The notes: generated from the letters alone by a model not told the origin. A stretch of DNA of 5,753 nt from CAIMZW01 sp037130455 (GCA_037130455.1 JBAXSZ010000068.1:1-5753); one strand, 5' to 3'; shown: positions 1 to 5,396, counted from the first letter of the stretch. Translations and numbers: made by a program.

Positions 1-787
1 CCAGCTCCACCCGCGAATCGGTGGTGTTCACCCCCTGGCCGCCCGGGCCGGAGGAACGATAGACATCGACTCGAATATCTTTTTCATCAATTTCAATATG
101 GTCACTCTGCTCAACCACGGGCACCACTTCAACGCCGGCGAAGGAAGTATGGCGACGACTCTGACTGTCGAAGGGGGAAATTCGAACCAAGCGGTGCGTT
201 CCTTGCTCCACCGAAAGCGTTCCGTAGGCATAGGGAGCAGAAATTCGAAATGTGGTGGATTTGATTCCGGCTTCTTCAGCGTAAGAGGTTTCTAAAACAT
301 CCACCTTTAAATGGTGGCGCTCGCAATAGCGCAAATACATTCGCATCAGCATTTCGGCCCAGTCGGCCGCTTCAACTCCCCCCGCTTCGGATCGAATCGT
401 CATCAGCGCATCACGTTCGTCGTACTGACCGCTCAGGAGCGTGGTGATCTCTAGATCTCGAATCGCCTTGGCAACATCATCTAATTCCAGCCCGGCATCA
501 AGCAGCGCTTTCTCATCTTTTTCATCGCGGGCTAATTCAATAAGTATGGGGACATCATCTAAGCGGCGGCGGATGGTGGTGACGCGAGTGATCACAACTT
601 GGACCCGGCTCAACTTGCTGGTGACCATTTGTGCTTTTTCTGGGTCATCCCACAAATTGGGGGCGCTGGCTTCGGCCTCTAGTTCGATGGCCTCGGCATT
701 GAGCTTGGGAAGGTTCAAAACAGCCTCTATAGCCGCCAAAGTGGTACTCAGTTTTTCAACTTCTAATTCGTATTCGCGAGCTGCCAC
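1..787 (-). CDS. prfB: Peptide chain release factor 2, N-terminal 262 residues (cut by left edge)
   Basis: RF2 recognises UGA and UAA stop codons in the ribosomal A site and triggers peptidyl-tRNA hydrolysis. The 262 readable residues hold the coiled N-terminal domain 1 (about 1-115, including LWDDPEKAQ near 45-53), the RF2 stop-recognition tripeptide SPF at 204-206 inside HRLVRISPFDSQSRR, and the catalytic GGQ at 249-251 (bases 35-43). The C-terminal third lies outside the window. The start is GTG: an in-frame TAG sits four codons upstream and no other start fits. No clear Shine-Dalgarno is seen, and a TANNNT hexamer sits six bases before the GTG, so the mRNA may be leaderless. There is no UGA frameshift site near codon 25 of the E. 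coli type, in line with actinobacterial prfB. Residues after GGQ read GVNTTDSRVEL where RF2 normally has DSAVRL (see findings). In actinobacteria prfB is usually followed by ftsE and ftsX. Identity is secure. Confidence 0.96.
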   Translation of the reverse strand, partial: MAAREYELEVEKLSTTLAAIEAVLNLPKLNAEAIELEAEASAPNLWDDPEKAQMVTSKLSRVQVVITRVTTIRRRLDDVPILIELARDEKDEKALLDAGLELDDVAKAIRDLEITTLLSGQYDERDALMTIRSEAGGVEAADWAEMLMRMYLRYCERHHLKVDVLETSYAEEAGIKSTTFRISAPYAYGTLSVEQGTHRLVRISPFDSQSRRHTSFAGVEVVPVVEQSDHIEIDEKDIRVDVYRSSGPGGQGVNTTDSRVEL

Positions 788-793
788 AGGGAG

Positions 794-799
794 AGCCTA
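794..799 (-). promoter_or_regulatory. Possible -10 element for a leaderless prfB transcript
   Basis: The minus strand reads TAGGCT, then six bases, then the GTG start of prfB. This fits the actinobacterial -10 pattern TANNNT at the distance expected if transcription starts on the G of GTG. The lack of a good Shine-Dalgarno agrees with a leaderless message. No convincing -35 is visible (TTCGGC lies 17 bases upstream). The match is short and could be chance. Confidence 0.3.
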
Positions 800-832
800 A
801 TGCCTGGCGGGCGCTAGCCGAATTTGAGATTT

Positions 833-861
833 GCCAAACTTGAGCCTTTCTGGAGTTTGGC
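833..861. repeat. 8-bp perfect inverted repeat between the tad cluster and prfB
   Basis: GCCAAACT at 833-840 is the exact reverse complement of AGTTTGGC at 854-861, with a 13-nt loop. It lies in the 92-nt gap after the TadG-like stop codon and ahead of prfB. On the minus strand it is followed by AAATCTC rather than a T-run, so it is not a textbook intrinsic terminator. It may mark the 3' end or a processing site of the tad message, or be an operator for prfB. Confidence 0.45.
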
Positions 862-879
862 GGTCGTGAGCGATCTCCC

Positions 880-1392
880 CTACTGAGTATTCATCAATGA
901 GGTTGCACCAATTCCAGCGGTGATGGTGACTTTATCCAAGCCAGCACCTGGAGTCATCGAAGCCAGAATCGGGATGGTCAATGTTGGTTCAACTTGTGAT
1001 TCTAAGGTCGCGTCCAAAACGTCTAGCTGGCATGACCATTGCGAAACTGAAATCGGATTTCCTCGCAACTGCATCTGAGCAATCTGGGAATAGAAATCTT
1101 GCCGAGCCATGCTGCAATCAATGGGCACTCGATAACTGGAACCAAATGGTGAGTACTGATCTAAAGTTTGATCGTTGGCGTAATAGCGCCTTAGATCCAG
1201 ATTATGTGCACTGTGTTGAATCGCGGCTTCGCCAATGCTGAGCAATTCTCGCTTCGCCAGATATGCGCTGGAAATGTTGATCGCTTCGAAAGCCAAAATG
1301 AGTAGAACTAAGAAGAGCGAGATGATGAGAAAAGAGATGGACCCGGTCTCCTGGTGGCGGGAAGGTTTTAGCTTCCGCTTCATTGGATACAT
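880..1392 (-). CDS. TadG-like (Tad domain, Rv3654c-type) pilus-assembly protein
   Basis: A 170-residue protein with a basic N-terminus (MYPMKRKLKPSRHQETG), one hydrophobic segment at about 18-41, and then the sequence SSAYLAKRELLSIGEAAIQHSA. This is the usual layout of the Tad/TadG N-terminal region, in which a membrane anchor is followed by an A-rich helix. The remaining part, about 45-170, should lie outside the membrane. It has two cysteines (C93 and C121) that could pair. Proteins of this kind end actinobacterial tad loci (Rv3654c in M. tuberculosis) and are thought to be minor pilins or pilus-associated factors. Unlike the gene before it, there is no Glu at +5 after the Gly, so prepilin cleavage is doubtful. 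The ATG at 1392 lies 2 nt after the upstream stop, implying translational coupling; a second in-frame ATG at 1383 is the alternative. The family is assigned from layout and context, not high similarity. Confidence 0.75.
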   Translation of the reverse strand: MYPMKRKLKPSRHQETGSISFLIISLFLVLLILAFEAINISSAYLAKRELLSIGEAAIQHSAHNLDLRRYYANDQTLDQYSPFGSSYRVPIDCSMARQDFYSQIAQMQLRGNPISVSQWSCQLDVLDATLESQVEPTLTIPILASMTPGAGLDKVTITAGIGATSLMNTQ

Positions 1393-1394
1393 GT

Positions 1395-1802
1395 TCAGCG
1401 CCCCCAGGCATCTACAAATTCAGAGGCCGTTGCCGATACCACTTTTCCCGTGCTTTCCGAGGTCAGGAAAACTGTGATCCGGACTTCGGACTTTGGAGTA
1501 AGGCAAGGATCGGCCCCGCACTGCACCTGGTAACGAGCCGGCATTTGGATATGTCCTGATGGAAAAATCGTTCGCGAAAAAATACTTTCCACCGTTCCCA
1601 TGCGCTGCGCCACGAAGGATTCGTTCGGACTGGTGACATAAGCGCGGACGAGTTGTCTTGCAAAATTGCTGGCGGCAAATTGCGTTGTGGATTGTTGGTT
1701 AATAACAGTCAAGAAAATCGCCATGGGAATGAAGAGAGGTAGCGCGATCATCAGGTACTCCAAAATCGCACTGCCCTGATCTCGTTTCCGATTATCAATA
1801 AT
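1395..1802 (-). CDS. TadE-like pseudopilin with apparent AUU start codon
   Basis: This is a minor pseudopilin of the Tad pilus. From the proposed start it has 135 residues: IIDNRKRDQG, then SAILEYLM and a hydrophobic helix (about 14-34), then an external domain with a close cysteine pair (C95, C100). The junction G10/S11 with Glu at +5 (E15) is the classic type IV prepilin peptidase motif, and RDxGSAxxE followed by a helix is typical of TadE. The earliest conventional start is a TTG at 1763, which would delete the motif and begin inside the helix. Between that TTG and the upstream in-frame TAA at 1803-1805 there is no ATG, GTG or TTG. Two tandem ATT codons at 1802-1797 are the only plausible initiators. 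GAAAGG lies 8 nt before the first. The preceding gene ends 34 nt upstream; the next starts 2 nt after this stop. The coding call is strong, the exact start less so; a base error that removed an ATG is the main alternative. Confidence 0.8.
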   Translation of the reverse strand: MIDNRKRDQGSAILEYLMIALPLFIPMAIFLTVINQQSTTQFAASNFARQLVRAYVTSPNESFVAQRMGTVESIFSRTIFPSGHIQMPARYQVQCGADPCLTPKSEVRITVFLTSESTGKVVSATASEFVDAWGR

Positions 1803-1810
1803 TTATCTGG

Positions 1811-1816
1811 CCTTTC
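1811..1816 (-). promoter_or_regulatory. Shine-Dalgarno that decides the AUU start of the TadE-like gene
   Basis: The minus strand reads GAAAGG, 8 nt before the first ATT (1802-1800) and 11 nt before the second. The surrounding 10-mer ATCGAAAGGC (1810-1819) recurs exactly before the ATG at 2537, where it also stands at ribosome-binding distance. This supports initiation at the ATT pair and not at the internal TTG at 1763, which has no such element. Confidence 0.6.
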
Positions 1817-1836
1817 GATGGCAGAAGTAAATTTCT

Positions 1837-2169
1837 TTAATTGTGATTCTCGTCGACGGCAATTCCTGAAAGGGTTAGATCAGAACGGCCAATCAATATC
1901 GGTGAAATGATGGGAATCGATTTCTCTCCGCGGCCCGAAATAATCGAGCCGCCACCAGGTAGTGGCGTGCGCTCAATAGCCAATCCCTCCGAGCTTTGGA
2001 CCGAGTGCAAGAGCGCAACCCGCGAGACCTGGCCTTGAATCGAATTGGTGCCCGCGCTATGAGCCAAAACAGCGACACTAATCTGTACCACTGCCAAAAA
2101 GAGTAAGAGAGTTGGGATCAAGACCATGGCGCTCTCCACGGTTCCCCGGTCGGATTCGTTAGGTTTCAT
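1837..2169 (-). CDS. TadE-like pilus-assembly protein
   Basis: A 110-residue single-TM protein that begins MKPNESDRGTVESAMVLIP. A hydrophobic helix runs from about 13 to 36, followed by a probably external domain of about 70 residues ending in DENHN. The DRG junction and Glu-containing start of the helix are TadE-like. However, the Glu is at +3 after the Gly (G9, E12), two residues closer than the canonical +5, so processing by a prepilin peptidase is uncertain. There is no cysteine. It is the first of two adjacent TadE-like genes, probably minor pilins or tip factors. The ATG at 2169 is the only reasonable start because the TM segment follows at once. Its Shine-Dalgarno is poor (GGCGGA about 10 nt upstream). 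Translation may depend on ribosomes arriving from the Flp-like gene through the 14-bp repeat. The gene ends 34 nt before the AUU-start gene. Confidence 0.75.
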   Translation of the reverse strand: MKPNESDRGTVESAMVLIPTLLLFLAVVQISVAVLAHSAGTNSIQGQVSRVALLHSVQSSEGLAIERTPLPGGGSIISGRGEKSIPIISPILIGRSDLTLSGIAVDENHN

Positions 2170-2189
2170 AGCAGGCAGTCCGCCGAGTG

Positions 2190-2230
2190 TTGCTCATCGA
2201 ATATTGCTCATCGAATATTGCTCATCGAAT
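2190..2230. repeat. Tandem repeat, 14-bp unit, about 2.9 copies
   Basis: On the plus strand the unit TTGCTCATCGAATA occurs perfectly at 2190-2203 and 2204-2217, and for 13 of 14 bases at 2218-2230. On the minus strand each copy carries ATGA. The stop codon of the Flp-like gene (2208-2210) is the TGA of the middle copy, so the array spans the 3' end of that gene and the short gap before the next. Because 14 is not a multiple of three, each copy shifts the frame. Confidence 0.97.
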
Positions 2231-2537
2231 CCAGCGAGTGAGTCAAAATTGCCGATAACCGTGGTGCGGCTATGGTCCAAATCGCGGTTATTAATCCAGT
2301 GGTCATCAGCACTACCAAGACCCAGCCGGGGACATCGCCGCGATCAGATTTCAACTTTACATTGATAGAAGATTTCATTTGGTTAATTCGCAGTTGAATT
2401 CTGACCAATCGTCCTGGCAACAAGTGAGTGATAATCGTTGCCGCTTTTCGTACTTTATGTGAATGTGCCTTATTACGTAAATGTGCCTTATTACGTAAAT
2501 GTGCCTTAGCTAATGTTTCGGTCGAAGCAGTTGTCAT
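2208..2537 (-). CDS. Flp-like single-TM small protein of the tad locus, with basic N-terminal extension
   Basis: The C-terminal 56 residues carry SDRGDVPGWVLVVLMTTGL, a hydrophobic helix (about 71-91 of 109) and a short tail. From memory, the DRGDVPGWVLV pattern is common in small proteins next to tadC in actinobacteria. Position and size suggest the pilin or a pilin-like subunit, but there is no Glu at +5 after G67. The start is ambiguous. The ATG at 2537 has a good Shine-Dalgarno (GAAAGG, 7 nt spacing) and gives 109 residues with a 53-residue basic extension that contains a repeated KAHLRN hexapeptide. The internal ATG at 2378 gives the family-like length of 56 residues but has no visible ribosome-binding site. 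Both contain the same TM domain. The stop codon lies inside a 14-bp tandem repeat. A 107-nt gap after tadC could hold a separate promoter, as expected for a highly made pilin. Confidence 0.7.
   Translation of the reverse strand: MTTASTETLAKAHLRNKAHLRNKAHSHKVRKAATIITHLLPGRLVRIQLRINQMKSSINVKLKSDRGDVPGWVLVVLMTTGLITAIWTIAAPRLSAILTHSLDSMSNIR
2459..2512. repeat. Tandem repeat, 18-bp unit, three copies, with TTACGTAA palindromes
   Basis: The plus-strand unit GTAAATGTGCCTTATTAC appears at 2459-2476 (one mismatch: GTGAATG), 2477-2494 (perfect) and 2495-2512 (last bases diverged to AGCTA). The two junctions create the perfect palindrome TTACGTAA at 2473-2480 and 2491-2498, 18 bp apart. The array lies in the first third of the long reading of the Flp-like gene, where it encodes the hexapeptide KAHLRN twice plus KAHSHK. 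If translation starts at 2378 instead, it is 5' untranslated or regulatory DNA. Confidence 0.95.
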
Positions 2538-2544
2538 TTTCCAG

Positions 2545-2550
2545 CCTTTC
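2545..2550 (-). promoter_or_regulatory. Shine-Dalgarno for the long form of the Flp-like gene
   Basis: GAAAGG on the minus strand ends 7 nt before the ATG at 2537, which is good spacing. It lies in the same ATCGAAAGGC 10-mer (2544-2553) that precedes the AUU-start TadE-like gene. It is the main reason for preferring the 2537 start over the internal ATG at 2378. Confidence 0.55.
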
Positions 2551-2560
2551 GATAGATGGT

Positions 2561-2633
2561 TTTATAGGTCAGAGCATTTATCTTTACTGCGACAAAATTT
2601 GCTGAAGAGTTCCCGGCTGTTGAAAATGTCAAC
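2561..2633 (-). promoter_or_regulatory. Possible promoter/operator region ahead of the Flp-like gene
   Basis: The 107-nt gap after tadC holds a perfect TTGACA on the minus strand (2632-2627), the sigma-70-type -35 consensus. It overlaps the short inverted repeat GTTGA-N5-TCAAC (2619-2633). No good -10 stands 16-19 nt downstream of it. A TATAAA at 2566-2561 sits well for a start just before the ribosome-binding site but lacks its own -35. A pilin promoter here is plausible, but these parts do not form one clear promoter. Confidence 0.22.
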
Positions 2634-2644
2634 TTGTGGATAGC

Positions 2645-3397
2645 TCATAGGATGCTCTGACCTAGCGCTAAATAGGAAGGCCAGAGCGCAAAGAGAACCG
2701 ATATCGGAAGAATCAAGAAAACCACCGGCACCATCAAGGCGATTTCAGCCTTGCCCGCTTGTTTCAGTAATTCGCTCTGGTGGCGCTTTCGAATATCTTC
2801 AACCTGGCGATAGAGAACATCCCCCAGTGGAGTACCTCGTTCCAAAGCAATGATCAAAGAATCACAAAACCTTCTTATCGTGGTCGATCCAGATGTAGTT
2901 GCCAATCGTTCCAAAGTTGCTGAAAGACTGGCGCCCTGTTGCATCTCTGCGACAGATTCCCGAATCTGTTCGGCCAGGTCCCCCTTTGCTATCTGTGAAG
3001 TTCGAAGAAGAGCAAGGGAAGGGCTCTCTCCGGCCACAATGAGAATTGCAAAGAGTTCAACAAAGGTGGGAAATTCCGACTCAATCTTGTTTCGCATCCG
3101 AGCGTTAGTCCTGGAACCCTGACCCTGTTGCCATCGAAGATAAGTGAATCCGCAAATAGCCATGGCAATTATTGCCGCAACATTCGCGGTACTGATTAAT
3201 AAAACCGCGATGATGCCACCTAAGAGCACTTTCACTTTTCGTCGCTGTGGAGATTTATCAGGTGATGGGGAACGATCACTTGCCAAGATCACACTCCGAA
3301 GATTCAATATTGGATCGTGAAATTCCACGAAGAGGAGATCCGCGGCGTAATACAGAACTGGCGCGACAAAGAGCAATGAAAGAAATTCGATTTTCAT
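2645..3397 (-). CDS. tadC: TadC-like inner-membrane platform protein (T2SSF domain)
   Basis: A 250-residue type II secretion F-domain protein that, with TadB, should form the inner-membrane platform on which the TadA ATPase acts to extrude pilin. Hydrophobic segments lie at about 4-24, 57-86 (probably two helices) and 220-247. The cytoplasmic F domain runs about 105-215, with SEFPTFVELFAILIVAGESPSLAL near its start. The C-terminus (KAEIALMVPVVFLILPISVLFALWPS) is very TadC-like. I chose the ATG at 3397 because it overlaps the tadB stop by 4 nt (ATGA), just as tadB overlaps tadA. The frame stays open to 3601, but the extra 68 residues lie antisense-free over tadB codons, are cysteine-rich and implausible, and are out-of-frame tadB. 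The length is normal for actinobacterial TadC, shorter than the roughly 300 residues of proteobacterial forms. The ATGA overlap implies reinitiation after tadB. Confidence 0.9.
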   Translation of the reverse strand: MKIEFLSLLFVAPVLYYAADLLFVEFHDPILNLRSVILASDRSPSPDKSPQRRKVKVLLGGIIAVLLISTANVAAIIAMAICGFTYLRWQQGQGSRTNARMRNKIESEFPTFVELFAILIVAGESPSLALLRTSQIAKGDLAEQIRESVAEMQQGASLSATLERLATTSGSTTIRRFCDSLIIALERGTPLGDVLYRQVEDIRKRHQSELLKQAGKAEIALMVPVVFLILPISVLFALWPSYLALGQSIL

Positions 3398-4227
3398 TGA
3401 GAAAATACCCGTGGCGCCTGTGGCAGTTTTCCTACCTTCGCCATCCATGCATACGCGATTCCAGTGAGCAGAACCCCAACAATCAAAATCGCTATTCCAG
3501 AAGATGAAGAGTAGGCAGCGACCGTACTCGGTTGAGTCGCCAGAATTATCAGTAGCAGCCACGGCGCAACAGCAGCTAATCCCGCAGAATTCTTTATCCA
3601 TCCGTGCTTGGCTGAAATCTCACTTCTGACAGCCAAGTCACTCCTCATGAAATCGGCCAGGGTTCGCAAAGTCAACGCCGTATCCCGACTCCCGGAACCC
3701 TTGGCAAATCGCAGGACCTCACATACTTGATCTGCAAGTGGGTCGCCGAAGATAGCTTTTATCTTTAAGAGTGCAGTTTCAAAATCCACTCCAGCAATCA
3801 AGTCATAGTGGAATTGCAGGAATATTGGTTTAGTTCGCTCCGGCCCTCTTTTACCCAAACTGGCCAAGGTTTGAGCAAGTGATAAACCCGACTGCAAGCC
3901 AGAGATTATGTGATCCAGTATTTCCGGCCAGAGCGCCTGCATCGATAGCCGCAATTTTTCAGCCTTTCGGCGAGAAAGGATTAAAGGTGAGACGGAAGTC
4001 AATAGACCGAAAGGTGTGGCAATAACTGGCGAATGCACCAATACATTCGCAATGAGAAAACCACCCAAGGCCGACAAGCCGACATATGAAAATCGTTTTG
4101 GCGAAAACTTTCTCACCCTGCTCTTGTCGTTCTTCTTTGCTGAGATTGGATTGAGAGCGATTATGCCGGAGAGGAGAATTGCTAAGACCACAAAGGCAAA
4201 AGGGTGAAAGGCAATGAAACTTTTCAT
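3394..4227 (-). CDS. tadB: TadB-like inner-membrane platform protein (T2SSF domain)
   Basis: A 277-residue platform protein of the Tad pilus, partner of TadC and TadA. Hydrophobic segments lie at about 7-25, 46-64 and 68-84. The cytoplasmic F domain runs about 98-210 (LWPEILDHIISGLQSGLSLAQTL at its start, then RFAKGSGSRDTALTLRTLADF). Two closing TM segments lie at about 213-231 and 243-263. The sequence LQSGLSLAQTLASLG matches the helix that begins F domains in the TadB family. The start ATG at 4227 overlaps the tadA stop codon by 4 nt (ATGA), and the stop overlaps the tadC start in the same way, so tadA-tadB-tadC should be made as one translationally coupled unit. TadB and TadC can be confused. 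Here order and length (the longer protein directly after tadA) follow the actinobacterial convention. Confidence 0.9.
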   Translation of the reverse strand: MKSFIAFHPFAFVVLAILLSGIIALNPISAKKNDKSRVRKFSPKRFSYVGLSALGGFLIANVLVHSPVIATPFGLLTSVSPLILSRRKAEKLRLSMQALWPEILDHIISGLQSGLSLAQTLASLGKRGPERTKPIFLQFHYDLIAGVDFETALLKIKAIFGDPLADQVCEVLRFAKGSGSRDTALTLRTLADFMRSDLAVRSEISAKHGWIKNSAGLAAVAPWLLLIILATQPSTVAAYSSSSGIAILIVGVLLTGIAYAWMAKVGKLPQAPRVFSQ

Positions 4228-5309
4228 ATTGATGAACCGGCCTTGTTTATAAGCCGTTCTCGAGAAATTCGGCCAAATCCGGCAAGGTAACTAGTTGTTC
4301 CTGAAACAGGATCTTTGGTTAACGTGTAAATCGATTCCGTCTCAATCACATCGCCTTCAACCCGACCAGTTAGGGATACCACTTCAGTAACTCTTCGAAC
4401 ACCTTTCTCATCCAATGCGACATGCACCACAATCTCAATTGCGGCGGCAACAACAGGAGTTATAAATCGGTGGGAAATATTTTCACCGGCAAGCAAAGGC
4501 AAGGTCTGTAATTTTGCAACAGCATCCCGAGCGGAATTGGCATGAATAGTGGCCATGCCTGGAACACCAGAGTTGAGTGCGATCAAAAGATCCAACGACT
4601 CTGCTTCGCGAATTTCGCCAACTACTAAACGAGATGGGCGCATCCGCAACGCCTCCTTAATGAGCCGACGCATTGGGATCTCCCCCTCCCCTTGCAAATT
4701 TGCCGCACGAGTTTGGAGAGCTACACAATCAGGCAATCGCGGTTTGAGTTCAAAGACTTCTTCGATGGTGATGGTTCGGCTATGAAGCGGCGCCGCACTT
4801 ACCAAGGCATTGAGCAAAGTGGTCTTTCCAGCCTGCGTGGAACCACTGACCAAAATATTTAGCCCGGATGCGGCACACTGATATAGGAACTGCGCTACCT
4901 CCGCATCCATGACCCCCATATCGCGTAGGTCGTGAAGAGACTTGCCCCGCACTAAGTGCTTTCGAATATTGACCGCCCAATGCGTTGCGGTGATTTCAGG
5001 GATAGCAACATGTAACCGGCTACCATCCGGAAGTCGGGCATCCACAAAGGGGTTAGATAAATCCAGACGACGTCCGCCCCACATCAGTAATCTTTCAATG
5101 AGGCCACGGACATCTTCGCTGGTCATTACAACATTGGTCAGGTGGCTTACTCCGGAGCGTGCAGCAAAAATCCGATTAGGCGAATTAATCCACACCTCTT
5201 CAATCTCTGGATCTTCCATCAAAGATTGCAGTGGACCGAAATTGGTACGAAACTCCAGAAGAACATCTGAGCGTAGATCAGCCCCGAATTCACTCTCCTG
5301 ATTTTTCAT
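4224..5309 (-). CDS. tadA: TadA/CpaF-type Tad pilus assembly ATPase
   Basis: A 361-residue cytoplasmic secretion ATPase of the type II/IV family that powers Tad pilus assembly. The N-terminal domain (about 15-140) includes the CpaF-type NPFVDARLPDGSRLH (86-100). The Walker A motif is GSTQAGKT at 156-163, with K162 the nucleotide-binding lysine. The acidic Asp-box region is TITIEEVFEL at 179-188, where the usual IED reads IEE. Walker B is RLVVGE at 227-232, with E232 acidic. The His box is HANS at 256-259. All key parts are present, so it should be active. It lacks the long N-terminal extension of many proteobacterial CpaF proteins, as is common in actinobacteria. The ATG at 5309 is the only in-frame start after a TGA eight codons upstream; the nearest AAGG is about 17 nt away, so its ribosome-binding site is weak. 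It is first of the coupled tadABC set; the 87-nt gap before it shows no clear promoter. Confidence 0.95.
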   Translation of the reverse strand: MKNQESEFGADLRSDVLLEFRTNFGPLQSLMEDPEIEEVWINSPNRIFAARSGVSHLTNVVMTSEDVRGLIERLLMWGGRRLDLSNPFVDARLPDGSRLHVAIPEITATHWAVNIRKHLVRGKSLHDLRDMGVMDAEVAQFLYQCAASGLNILVSGSTQAGKTTLLNALVSAAPLHSRTITIEEVFELKPRLPDCVALQTRAANLQGEGEIPMRRLIKEALRMRPSRLVVGEIREAESLDLLIALNSGVPGMATIHANSARDAVAKLQTLPLLAGENISHRFITPVVAAAIEIVVHVALDEKGVRRVTEVVSLTGRVEGDVIETESIYTLTKDPVSGTTSYLAGFGRISRERLINKAGSSI

Positions 5310-5396
5310 ATCGCATAGCCAACTGCACCTTCAATGATCGAACAGAAGGAATCTGATTTACTGTTGATAGCCCGGCGAAGAAATTCCCAACGAGTT

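Noticed and set aside
441..800. Plus-strand open frame of 119 codons, Ser-rich
   Set aside because: It lies fully antisense to prfB, whose RF2 motifs are unmistakable; the Ser/Ala/Arg-rich composition is what antisense of such codons gives.
833..861. Rho-independent terminator
   Set aside because: The stem is only half GC, and neither strand has a T-run after it, so it is kept only as an inverted repeat.
1202..1411. Minus-strand open frame of 69 codons across the TadE-like/TadG-like junction
   Set aside because: It is an out-of-frame reading of two better supported genes and shows no TM or domain.
2190..2512. The two repeat arrays as a CRISPR array
   Set aside because: Units are 14 and 18 bp, directly adjacent without spacers, and unrelated to each other.
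2428..2643. Plus-strand open frame with a CALLRK repeat
   Set aside because: The peptide repeat is only the other strand of the 18-bp DNA repeat, and nothing else supports a gene.
3398..3601. N-terminal extension of tadC by 68 residues (frame open from 3601)
   Set aside because: It overlaps tadB in another frame, has an implausible Cys/Trp-rich composition, and the ATGA overlap gives a much better start at 3397.
4942..5301. Plus-strand open frame of 119 codons
   Set aside because: It is antisense to the N-terminal half of tadA, is rich in Arg and Ser, and has no recognisable domain.
5310..5396. Promoter for tadA in the 87-nt gap
   Set aside because: Hexamers such as TTGGGA and TATCAA occur but with poor spacing and poor matches; none is convincing.
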